NCBI GenBank assembly: GCA_025356695.1
Contig: JANXSE010000071.1
Span: 1 to 34,730 of the forward strand
Direction: 5' to 3'
DNA length: 34,730 bases
From: Betaproteobacteria bacterium
Lineage (GTDB): Bacteria; Pseudomonadota; Gammaproteobacteria; Burkholderiales; SG8-41
Positions 25,604-32,722 of this stretch are shown here, piece after piece. The notes beneath the pieces are model-generated. The model made no database searches, was not told the origin of the DNA, and worked only from the letters and a program-made list of their open reading frames with translations. How positions within the stretch are numbered: the stretch's first letter is position 1; the number at the start of each line of letters is the position of its first letter. The translations under genes and the position numbers were made by a program.

Positions 25604-25663
25604 CGTAGGGTGCGCACCGCGCACCATTCACCGCAGTAACGCGTGCGCGGTGCGCACCCTACG
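25604..25663. repeat. REP-like palindromic element with perfect 21-bp arms
   Basis: The arm 25604-25624 (CGTAGGGTGCGCACCGCGCAC, first 20 bases CGTAGGGTGCGCACCGCGCA) is the exact reverse complement of 25643-25663, with an 18-base spacer. It lies in the 125-bp gap between the CoA synthetase and the third PrpD-like gene. Long GC-rich palindromes of this general type occur as dispersed intergenic repeats in proteobacteria. It could also act as a transcription barrier or mRNA stabiliser. There is no T-run. Only one copy is present in this window, so its repeat status is not shown here. Confidence 0.75.
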
Positions 25664-25717
25664 CGACTGTGGCTAAATTGCCGTTTTCAGATTTTCAGTT
25701 CATGTGAGGAGAACAGC

Positions 25718-27079
25718 ATGCTGGTACACCAACTCGCCGAATACGCCGTCAAGGAACAAACCTCGAAACTGCCGCCGGAAGTCTGGCATCACGCCAAGCG
25801 CGCGGTGATCGACTGGTATGCGAGCCTGCTGCCCGGCAGTCTCGTTACGCCGGCGACCGTGCTTGAACAAGCGCTGGCCGAAGATCTCGATCACGGCAAG
25901 GCGCGCCTCGCCTCCGGCCGCGCCGCCACTATCCGCGCCGCCGCACTGATCAACGGCGCCGCTTCGCACTCGGTCGAATTCGACGACATCTATCGCGACG
26001 CCGGTTACCACCCGGGCAGCCCGATCATCGCCGCCGCACTCGCCGCGGCGCAGGCCACCGGCGCTTCCGGCGAACTGTTTCTGCGCGGCGTCATCGTCGG
26101 TTATGAAATCTCGACGCGCATCGGCGAATCGGTGATGCCCTCGCATTACAAGTACTGGCACACCACGGGCACCATCGGCTCCTTCGGCACCGCCGCCGCG
26201 GTGGCCACCATCCTCAAGCTGAACGCCACGCAGATCGCGCACGCGCTGGCGACCGTCGCCACCATGGCCGCCGGCCTGCAACAGGCCTATCGCATGCAGG
26301 CGATGTCGAAACCGTTGCACAGCGGCCACGCCGCCGAAGTCGGCGCGCTCGCCGCGATGGCGGCGGCGAAAGGCATGACCGGCGCCACAGACATCCTCGA
26401 GGGCGAAGTCGGTTTCGGCAACGCGATGAGCACCACCGTCGACTGGAGCAAGGCTACACGCGATCTTGGCAAGCGTTACAACATCGTCGTCATGACCTTC
26501 AAGAACCACGGCTGCTGCGGCCACACTTTCGCGCCGATCGACGGTGCGCTGCATCTGCAGAAGACGTACGGCTTCAAATCGAGCGACATCAAACGCATGA
26601 AAATCGCCACCTACAAGGCCGGCACCGACATCGTCAACAACGCCAATCCTGAAGGCGATTATCAGGCGAAATTCAGCGTGCAGTACGTAACCGCGCATGC
26701 GCTGGTGCACGGCAGCGTGCGGCTGGTGGCATTTTCCGAGGAACGCATGAACGACCCGAACGTGCGCGCGCTGCTGTCGAAAATCGAAGTCGCCACCGAT
26801 CCGGAATTGTCGAAAAATTATCCGACCCAGCGCGCCGCGCACATCGAGGTGGAATTGAACGATGGCACGGTGCACAAATATTTCCAGCCGACGCGCAAGG
26901 GCGACCCCGAAATGCCGCTGACCGACGACGAGTTGAACGAGAAATATCTCGAGCTCGCCGAACCGGTGCTCGGCGGCGCCGATGCGCGCAAACTGCTCGA
27001 CGCGCTGTGGTCGACGGAAAAACTCGCCGACGTCGATTTCAAATTCACCGCACGGCCGCGCATTCGCGCCGCGAGTTAA
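25718..27079 (+). CDS. MmgE/PrpD family protein, paralog 3
   Basis: The start at 25718 has a clear GTGAGGAG ribosome site eight bases upstream, giving 453 residues (MLVHQLAEYAVKEQ). The active-site segment is SVEFDDIYRDAGYHPG (D89, D90, H98), where the DDTH/DDSH of paralogs 1 and 2 becomes DDIY. The second conserved segment is SKPLHSGHAAEVGALAA with lysine and histidines intact. A KNHGCCGHTFAPIDG stretch is cysteine-rich. It is followed after nine bases by the isocitrate-lyase-family gene and then the LeuCD-like pair, a tight run suggesting consecutive steps. By family it may dehydrate, isomerise or decarboxylate a hydroxy or unsaturated polycarboxylate. The palindromic element separates it from the upstream genes. 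Confidence 0.9.
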   Translation: MLVHQLAEYAVKEQTSKLPPEVWHHAKRAVIDWYASLLPGSLVTPATVLEQALAEDLDHGKARLASGRAATIRAAALINGAASHSVEFDDIYRDAGYHPGSPIIAAALAAAQATGASGELFLRGVIVGYEISTRIGESVMPSHYKYWHTTGTIGSFGTAAAVATILKLNATQIAHALATVATMAAGLQQAYRMQAMSKPLHSGHAAEVGALAAMAAAKGMTGATDILEGEVGFGNAMSTTVDWSKATRDLGKRYNIVVMTFKNHGCCGHTFAPIDGALHLQKTYGFKSSDIKRMKIATYKAGTDIVNNANPEGDYQAKFSVQYVTAHALVHGSVRLVAFSEERMNDPNVRALLSKIEVATDPELSKNYPTQRAAHIEVELNDGTVHKYFQPTRKGDPEMPLTDDELNEKYLELAEPVLGGADARKLLDALWSTEKLADVDFKFTARPRIRAAS

Positions 27080-27088
27080 GGAATCCAC

Positions 27089-27982
27089 ATGGAACGCATG
27101 ACTTCACGCCTGCGCGCCCTGCTCTCCCGTCCCGGCTGCATCGTCGCGCCCGGTGTCGCCGACGGCCTCGCCGCGCGGCTCGTCGCCATGGGCGGCTTCG
27201 ACGCCGTTTACATGACGGGCTTCGGCACCAGCATCACGCGGCTCGGCATGCCCGATGTCGGCCTCTTGACCGCGACGGAAATGATCGACAACGCCAGCCG
27301 CATTGTCGATGCCTCAAACCTGCCGGTGATCGCTGACGCCGACACCGGCTACGGCAATCCGATCAACACGCGGCGCACCATCCGCGACTACGAAAAAGCC
27401 GGCGTGGCCGGCGTGCACATCGAAGACCAGTCATGGCCGAAACGCTGCGGCCATCTCGCCGGCAAAAAAGTCATCCCGACCACCGAGATGGTGGCCAAAA
27501 TCAAGGCCGCCTGTGATGCGCGGCGCGATCCGGATTTCGTTGTTATTGCGCGCAGCGATGCGATTGCGGTTGAAGGCATCGACGCTGCAATCGAACGCGG
27601 CGAACGTTATCGCGAAGCCGGTGCCGACATGTTGTTCATCGAAGCACCAGTCGGCCGTGAACAGGTGGAGCGCGTGGCCAACTATTTCAAGGGCATGCCG
27701 CTCTTGTACAACATGGCGGCCAGCGGCAAGACGCCGGACCTGCCGGCCGACGAACTCGGCCGCATCGGTTTCAAGCTGGCGATCTACCCGAACTGGGTGA
27801 TACTCGCCGCGATACCGGCAATGCAGAACCTGCTCTCCGAACTGAAGAAGACCGGCTCGATCGCGCATATGCGCGACAAGGTGGCAACCTTCAAGCAGTT
27901 CACCGAAGTCGCCGGCCTGCCGGAAATCCAGGAACTTGAAAAGCGCTACGGCGTGCCCGACGACCAGCGCGCCGGACTCTAG
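27089..27982 (+). CDS. Isocitrate lyase/PEP mutase family C-C lyase (methylisocitrate/dimethylmalate lyase-like)
   Basis: The 297-residue protein has the family's TIM-barrel signature. VYMTGFGTSITRLGMPD binds substrate, IADADTGYGNP (81-91; D83 and D85) binds Mg2+, and HIEDQSWPKRCGH (110-122) carries the KRCGH lyase motif with the catalytic C120. Its presence separates true lyases (isocitrate, 2-methylisocitrate, dimethylmalate) from PEP mutases, which lack it. Such lyases split an alpha-hydroxy polycarboxylate to glyoxylate, pyruvate or similar plus a smaller acid. It lies between a PrpD-like gene and a LeuCD-like hydratase pair, with gaps of only 9 and 12 bases. This order recalls the dimethylmaleate hydratase/dimethylmalate lyase module, but the substrate here is open. 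Confidence 0.9.
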   Translation: MERMTSRLRALLSRPGCIVAPGVADGLAARLVAMGGFDAVYMTGFGTSITRLGMPDVGLLTATEMIDNASRIVDASNLPVIADADTGYGNPINTRRTIRDYEKAGVAGVHIEDQSWPKRCGHLAGKKVIPTTEMVAKIKAACDARRDPDFVVIARSDAIAVEGIDAAIERGERYREAGADMLFIEAPVGREQVERVANYFKGMPLLYNMAASGKTPDLPADELGRIGFKLAIYPNWVILAAIPAMQNLLSELKKTGSIAHMRDKVATFKQFTEVAGLPEIQELEKRYGVPDDQRAGL

Positions 27983-27994
27983 GAAAGCATCCTC

Positions 27995-29407
27995 ATGCCG
28001 CAAACGATGTTCGAAAAAATCTGGGACCGCCACGTCATCGTCACCCGCGGCGGCAACGAATGCCTGCTGCACATCGACCGCAACTTCGTGCACGAAGGTT
28101 CGTTCCATGCGTTTGGCGCACTGGCGCGCGACGGCCGCAAGGTCAGGAAGCCGCGGCAAACGATCGCGGTGGCCGATCACTATGCGCCGACGCGCAACCG
28201 CGAGCAGGGCATTGCCGCCGTCACCGATCCGGAAATGCGCAACATGGTCGATCTCTTGGCGAAGAATGTCGCCGCCAACGACATCGACCGCTATTACGAT
28301 CTCGACAGTCCGCAGCAGGGCATCGTGCATGTGATCGGCCCCGAACTCGGCATCACACAGCCGGGGCTCGTCATCACGGTCGCCGATTCGCACACCTCGA
28401 CGCACGGCGCCTTCGGTGCGATTGCCTTCGGACTCGGCGCTTCGCAACTCAAACAGATACTCGCCACGCAATGCCTGTGGCAGAAAAAACCGAAACTCAT
28501 GCGCATCACGGTCGACGGCGCGATACCGGCCGGCGTTACCGCCAAAGACATCATCCTCGCCATCATTGCGAAAATCGGTACCGCCGGCGCCACCGGCCAT
28601 GCCATCGAGTACGCCGGCTCGGCGATGCGCGCGCTGTCGATGGAAGGCCGTCTCACCGTCTGCAATATGTCGATTGAAGCCGGCGCGCGTTGCGGCATGG
28701 TCGCGCCCGACGACACGACTTACGCTTATCTCAACGGCCGCCAGTACGCGCCCAAAGATGCGTTGTGGGATCAGGCACTGGACTACTGGCGCAGCCTGCC
28801 GAGCGATGACGGCGCGCGTTTCGACAAAGAAGTGTTACTAGACGTCTCGAAACTTGAACCGATGGTGACCTGGGGCACCAGCCCCGAACAAGCGTTGATG
28901 ATCGGCGCGACGGTGCCCGATCCGGCGCGCGGCACGACCGCCGAACAACGCGCGCAACTCGAACAGGCAGTGAAATACATGGGCCTCACACCGGGCATGC
29001 CGCTCGCCGACATCAAAATCGACAACGCCTTCATCGGTACCTGCACCAACGGCCGTCTCGACGATTTGCGCGCCGCCGCTGTCGTACTCAAAGGCCGCAA
29101 GATCGTCGTCAAGGGCTGGGTCTCGCCGGGTTCGACCACGATTAAGCGTCAGGCCGAAGCCGAAGGCCTCGACCGCATTTTCAAGGACGCCGGTTTCGAA
29201 TGGCGCGCTTCCGGTTGTTCAAGCTGCGTAGCGATGAGCGGCGATACGGTTCCCGCGGGTGAGCGCTGTGCGTCAACGTCGAACCGTAACTTCGAAGGCC
29301 GTCAGGGTAAAGGCGCGCGCACCCATTTGATGAGTCCGGCGATGGTGGCCGCCGCCGCGGTGACCGGCAAACTCACCGACGTGCGCAAACTGATGGCGGG
29401 AGCCTGA
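27995..29407 (+). CDS. Aconitase-superfamily hydratase large subunit (LeuC-like paralog)
   Basis: The 470-residue protein has the LeuC/aconitase fold: GIVHVIGPELGITQPGLVITVADSHTSTHGAFGAIAFGLG (about 109-148), and Fe-S ligands C350 (GTCTNGR) plus C408 and C411 (GCSSCVAMSGD). ERCASTSNRNFEGRQGKGARTHL is also LeuC-like. However, the N-terminal VHEGSFHAFGAL differs from the usual VTSPQAF-type LeuC segment, and no leuB or leuA is adjacent. The neighbour one base downstream encodes a similarly diverged small subunit. Together they should hydrate or isomerise a maleate- or malate-like acid with a [4Fe-4S] cluster, for example a dimethylmaleate- or citraconate-type substrate. Automated tools would probably call it leuC; I think catabolic context makes this doubtful. 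Confidence 0.9.
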   Translation: MPQTMFEKIWDRHVIVTRGGNECLLHIDRNFVHEGSFHAFGALARDGRKVRKPRQTIAVADHYAPTRNREQGIAAVTDPEMRNMVDLLAKNVAANDIDRYYDLDSPQQGIVHVIGPELGITQPGLVITVADSHTSTHGAFGAIAFGLGASQLKQILATQCLWQKKPKLMRITVDGAIPAGVTAKDIILAIIAKIGTAGATGHAIEYAGSAMRALSMEGRLTVCNMSIEAGARCGMVAPDDTTYAYLNGRQYAPKDALWDQALDYWRSLPSDDGARFDKEVLLDVSKLEPMVTWGTSPEQALMIGATVPDPARGTTAEQRAQLEQAVKYMGLTPGMPLADIKIDNAFIGTCTNGRLDDLRAAAVVLKGRKIVVKGWVSPGSTTIKRQAEAEGLDRIFKDAGFEWRASGCSSCVAMSGDTVPAGERCASTSNRNFEGRQGKGARTHLMSPAMVAAAAVTGKLTDVRKLMAGA

Positions 29408-29408
29408 G

Positions 29409-30017
29409 ATGGAAGCCTTTACCAAACTGACCGCGGTTGCCGCACCGCTCGACATGGCGAATGTCGACACCGACAAGATTATTCCCGGCCGCTTTCTGCG
29501 CAAGCTGCGCGGGCCCGGCTACGACAAACTCGCCTTTCACGACATCCGCTTCAATGCCGACGGCAGCGAAAACCCGGACTTCGTGCTGAACAAATCTGCT
29601 TATCGGCAGGCAAAAATTCTGGTCGCCGCGACGAATTTCGGTTGCGGCTCGTCGCGCGAAGCGGCGGTCTATGTCATGTACGACTTCGGCATCCGCTGCG
29701 TGATCGCGCCGTCCTTCGGCGATATTCACTACGGCAACGAACTGCAAAACGGCATGCTGCCGGTGGTGCTGCCCGACGCAGTCTGCGCAACACTGCGTGC
29801 GCAGCTGAATGCGGAACCGGGTGCCGCCATCAGCATCGATCTTGAAGCGCAAAAAGTTACCGGCCCGGACGGCGCGCAATATGCCTTCGATATCGATGCG
29901 AACTCAAAAGAGCGTCTGCTCAAGGGCCTCGACGATATCGGGCTGGTCATGCAATACGGCAAGGAGATCGAAGCGTTCGAACAACGCCACCGGAAAGCGA
30001 TGCCCTGGCTCCTCTGA
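29409..30017 (+). CDS. Aconitase-superfamily hydratase small subunit (LeuD-like paralog)
   Basis: The 202-residue swivel-domain subunit contains NVDTDKIIPGRFL (about 18-30) and NFGCGSSRE (76-84), the substrate-binding loop of LeuD. After that, the true LeuD REHAPWAL becomes REAAVYVM, so the histidine-containing segment is altered. VIAPSFGDIHYGNELQNGMLPVVLP continues the fold. The gene begins one base after the LeuC-like stop and is the last plus-strand gene of the cluster. Subunit pairing is certain from spacing and family; the reaction is inferred as hydration/dehydration of a small branched acid. The 71-bp gap to the convergent nar-linked gene has a 16-bp near-palindrome at 30045-30060 but no clear terminator. 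Confidence 0.9.
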   Translation: MEAFTKLTAVAAPLDMANVDTDKIIPGRFLRKLRGPGYDKLAFHDIRFNADGSENPDFVLNKSAYRQAKILVAATNFGCGSSREAAVYVMYDFGIRCVIAPSFGDIHYGNELQNGMLPVVLPDAVCATLRAQLNAEPGAAISIDLEAQKVTGPDGAQYAFDIDANSKERLLKGLDDIGLVMQYGKEIEAFEQRHRKAMPWLL

Positions 30018-30088
30018 GCGGGACGTTCCAAATACCGGCAAATTGGTAGCGATCGCTGCCATCGCGTGCCCCGCGTTGTGCGAACGGC

Positions 30089-30493
30089 CTATTCAAACAG
30101 CAAGCACTGGCCCTGCCGGTCAAATGGAATAAACCGGTCGAACGCACCCGTCTTGATCGATTCGATCATCTGCTGCAGCGCATGGTCGGCTTCCGTGCTG
30201 CTTGGCGCGCGACCCTCGCGGCCGCCAAGGCTGGCCGCGAACACGATCGCCCAGTCGGCGCCGAACTGCCGCGACTCTGCTTCCAGCGCGGCAAATGTTT
30301 GCAGCTCATCGGGGGTTTTGTCCACGGACATGACGGGCATAAGAGCACCGCCCTGCCCGACCGCAAAGCCGGCGCGTTGTTCGGGTGTGCTGTCGTCGGG
30401 CAGCACGGCATTGGCAAACACAAACAGCAAACGTTGCGGCTCCGGCTGCCGGCGCGCAGCACAAAGCAGATCATCGAAGGTCGAAATATTCAT
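30089..30493 (-). CDS. Conserved small protein at the end of the nar operon (often named ribonucleotide reductase subunit alpha in error)
   Basis: The 134-residue soluble protein begins MNISTFDDLLCAARRQPEPQ and ends FIPFDRQGQCLLFE. I recall close relatives in Burkholderiales nar operons annotated as ribonucleotide reductase alpha subunit. The sequence is far too short and lacks the cysteines and glycyl or radical motifs of that enzyme, so the name is not supported. The middle contains GRAPSSTEADHALQQMIESI. The start is two bases after the PPIase stop on the minus strand, so it is the terminal gene of narHJI-ppi. Its function is unknown; a small accessory role in nitrate reductase maturation or regulation is possible only by association. 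Confidence 0.75.
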   Translation of the reverse strand: MNISTFDDLLCAARRQPEPQRLLFVFANAVLPDDSTPEQRAGFAVGQGGALMPVMSVDKTPDELQTFAALEAESRQFGADWAIVFAASLGGREGRAPSSTEADHALQQMIESIKTGAFDRFIPFDRQGQCLLFE

Positions 30494-30495
30494 TG

Positions 30496-31287
30496 TTATT
30501 GCACCAATGGCATGTCGGACGAATCGAGTTCAACGCCCTCGACGACGGCCGCACCGGCGAGCAAACGAAGATATTGTCGCAGCGCGGTCACATACGCCTG
30601 TTGACGCAGCGTCATGGCGATTGCTCCCTGCACCGATGCGAACGTTTGCGTGACGCCCGGTTCGCGTTCGAGCACCTCGACGATATGCAGGCCGAAGCGG
30701 GTATGCACCAGACGCGGCAGCACACCCACCTCGATGTGACCGAACAATTCGCGCGCAAACTCCGGCGCGCAATCATCACGCGTCAGCCAGCCCAGCTCGC
30801 CACCCTGTTCGCCGCTGGGGCAGTTCGACCACTGGCGCGCCGCTGCGGCAAATGCATCCGCAGCCTGTGCATCATGGCAGCGCACCTCGAGAAATATCGG
30901 CTCCGCCTGCTTGCGCAGCGCGGCCACATCGACACCCGGCGTTACCGCAAAGAGTATGTGACGCGCGCGCACCCGTTGACCGGTTCGATAATTGCTGCGA
31001 TGGGCCTCGTAGTAGCGGCGGCAGGCTTCGGCCGAGGGGTCGGGCACATTCAGGTTCTGCTCAAGCAGTTTATCGATGGCGTCACTGGCCGCTTCGCTGA
31101 TCACGCCGTCGGCGAACGCAATGTCGCTTGCAGCCAGCAGGGCGGCGGACTGCGCGGCCTGCCGCAGCAACTCGGTGCAGGCACGTTGACGCAATGCTTC
31201 GACAGAAAGAGCCTCGGCGGGTGCGTTCAGCGCTACCCCGTTGATGCGGGCCACTGGATGAGCGGTCATAGTATCGATAGTCATCAA
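30496..31287 (-). CDS. NifM/PpiC-type peptidyl-prolyl isomerase (parvulin) of the nar operon
   Basis: The 263-residue product has a parvulin domain at about residues 106-205: VRARHILFAVTPGVD, then QWSNCPSGEQGGELGWLTRDDCAPEFARELF, then HTRFGLHIVEVLERE, the typical parvulin core. The N-terminal 100 residues are helical and probably bind the client. No signal peptide is seen, unlike PpiD or SurA, so it acts in the cytoplasm where NarGH mature. It starts six bases after narI and ends two bases before the last gene. NifM-like parvulins help nitrogenase maturation; here the client is probably NarGH. The second in-frame ATG at residue 7 is a possible alternative start. Confidence 0.88.
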   Translation of the reverse strand: MMTIDTMTAHPVARINGVALNAPAEALSVEALRQRACTELLRQAAQSAALLAASDIAFADGVISEAASDAIDKLLEQNLNVPDPSAEACRRYYEAHRSNYRTGQRVRARHILFAVTPGVDVAALRKQAEPIFLEVRCHDAQAADAFAAAARQWSNCPSGEQGGELGWLTRDDCAPEFARELFGHIEVGVLPRLVHTRFGLHIVEVLEREPGVTQTFASVQGAIAMTLRQQAYVTALRQYLRLLAGAAVVEGVELDSSDMPLVQ

Positions 31288-31293
31288 TCGCTT

Positions 31294-32031
31294 TCAGATG
31301 CGGGCGCGCGGCTGGTTGTGACCGGCGGGAAGATTCAGTCGGCGGCTGCGCACGATCTGGTACGGACGAAACAGGTAACCGAGCGAGGCAAAACCGCTCC
31401 ACACATGCACCAGCCGGCTGAACGGAAACAGCAGGAAGATCGTCATCCCCAGCACGATGTGCACTTTGTACGGCCACGCCAGCGGGATCAGGCCTTCAGC
31501 AGCGCCGGCGCGAAAGGTCATCACGCGTTGCGCCCAGTCGGCCAGCACCAGCATCACGCTGCCATCGGCATGCGAGATGGAGAGCGGCAGAGTGATCAGC
31601 CCGAAGGTCAGCTGAGTCCACAGGATAATCAGAATGGCCAGATCGGTACGATGACTGGTCAGCCGGATCCTCGGATCAAACATGCGGCGGTAGATCAGCA
31701 GGGAAAGACCGATGAAACAGAGAAACCCGGCGACACCGCCGGCGATGATGGCGAGCATTTGTTTGTTGGCCGGACTGATGAAGGGTTCGTAGACCCAGTG
31801 CGGCGTCAGCAGGCCCACAAAGTGGCCGAAAAAAAGAAACAGGATGCCGATATGGAACAGGTTGCTGCCCCAGCGCAGCATGCCGGTGCGCAGCAGTTGC
31901 GACGAATCGCTCTTCCAGGTGTATTGATCGCGGTCGAAGCGCGCCAGGCTGCCGGCGAGAAACACCACCATGCAGATGTACGGGTAGGAACCGAACAGGA
32001 AGGTATGCAGATAGGACTGAAAAGCGTTCAT
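31294..32031 (-). CDS. narI: Respiratory nitrate reductase gamma subunit (cytochrome b)
   Basis: The 245-residue membrane protein has five hydrophobic segments. The heme-b histidines are H60 and H70 (FHIGILFLFFGHF) and H191 and H209 (VHIVLGMTIFLLFPFSRLVH), matching H56, H66, H187 and H205 of E. coli NarI with constant offset. It anchors NarGH to the inner membrane and passes quinol electrons to NarH. The start ATG overlaps the narJ TGA by four bases (32028-32031), indicating translational coupling. The C-terminal tail is basic. Confidence is high; the full narGHJI unit is not in the window because narH is broken at 33811. Confidence 0.97.
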   Translation of the reverse strand: MNAFQSYLHTFLFGSYPYICMVVFLAGSLARFDRDQYTWKSDSSQLLRTGMLRWGSNLFHIGILFLFFGHFVGLLTPHWVYEPFISPANKQMLAIIAGGVAGFLCFIGLSLLIYRRMFDPRIRLTSHRTDLAILIILWTQLTFGLITLPLSISHADGSVMLVLADWAQRVMTFRAGAAEGLIPLAWPYKVHIVLGMTIFLLFPFSRLVHVWSGFASLGYLFRPYQIVRSRRLNLPAGHNQPRARI

Positions 32032-32720
32032 ATGGCCACTCCTGATTTGGCGCTATTGCGGACTATGTGTATCGGTTGCGGCTGGCCGGGCCGGGCCTGC
32101 CCCTTGGTCGAACAACCCTCGAACACCAGCGGCTCGGCCCAGCTTTCATCCAGCGGCGGTTCGGCGGCAAGCGCCACGGCCTGCGCTTTTTCGCCCGCCA
32201 GTTCGAGCAATGCCCCGAGCACGCTGGCGTACGGGCTTTCGCGCTGCTGCAGCGCGCTGAAGATGGCGTTGAAGATATGCGCCATCTCGCCCAGAAAGCT
32301 GCGCGCTTCGACAGGCGGCTGGGTAGAAACGAACTCCAGCACGGCGGGCAGATAGTCCGGCAACTCATTGGGCGCCAGATACAGCCCGGCTTTTTCGTAC
32401 GTCTGCGCGAGATCGATCATGGCCGGACCGCGCTCGCGCGAATCGCCGTGCACATGCTCGAACAAATGCAGCGAGGTGCCACGACCACGGTCGAACAGCT
32501 CGACGTAGTTGGCTTCGGTTTCCAGCGAATCGGCGTTAGCGAGCGCATCGATCAGGACGTCGAGTTCGGCGTGACGGGCGGCGCACAGCGCGGCCTCGTC
32601 GCGCAGAATTTCACGCATCTCCGGCAGGTGACCGCGCATCGCGGCGTCCGGATAACTCAACAGCGCCGCCAACACACGCAGGCTGCCGGAAGCCGCTACC
32701 GGTTTTGCAAAAGCCGACAT
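32028..32720 (-). CDS. narJ: Nitrate reductase molybdenum cofactor assembly chaperone
   Basis: The 230-residue soluble protein belongs to the NarJ/TorD chaperone family. It has the conserved YVELFDRGRGTSLHLFEHVHGDSRERG (about 72-98), and LLSYPD near the start, plus ELPDYLPAVLEF further on. NarJ binds apo-NarG so that the Mo-bisMGD cofactor and the FS0 cluster are inserted before membrane attachment. It begins two bases after narH and overlaps narI by four bases. Length matches NarJ (about 230). NarG itself is not present in the window. Confidence 0.96.
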   Translation of the reverse strand: MSAFAKPVAASGSLRVLAALLSYPDAAMRGHLPEMREILRDEAALCAARHAELDVLIDALANADSLETEANYVELFDRGRGTSLHLFEHVHGDSRERGPAMIDLAQTYEKAGLYLAPNELPDYLPAVLEFVSTQPPVEARSFLGEMAHIFNAIFSALQQRESPYASVLGALLELAGEKAQAVALAAEPPLDESWAEPLVFEGCSTKGQARPGQPQPIHIVRNSAKSGVAI

Positions 32721-32722
32721 GA

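Noticed and set aside
23994..28600. Long minus-strand open frames opposite the CoA ligase, PrpD-like and lyase genes
   Set aside because: They are His/Arg/Gly-rich mirrors of well-supported plus-strand genes and match no family.
27995..30017. Plain annotation as leucine biosynthesis leuCD
   Set aside because: No leuA or leuB is adjacent, the substrate segments are altered, and all close neighbours are catabolic; aconitase-superfamily membership is kept but not the leucine role.
30045..30060. Terminator between leuD-like and the nar-linked gene
   Set aside because: The 16-bp near-palindrome has no loop and no T-run, so it does not qualify.
30089..30493. Ribonucleotide reductase alpha subunit
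   Set aside because: Only 134 residues with none of the catalytic cysteines or nucleotide sites; the name appears to be a propagated error.
30385..32355. 656-codon open frame on the plus strand
   Set aside because: Antisense to the PPIase, narI and narJ, all with strong motifs; its composition is shadow-like.
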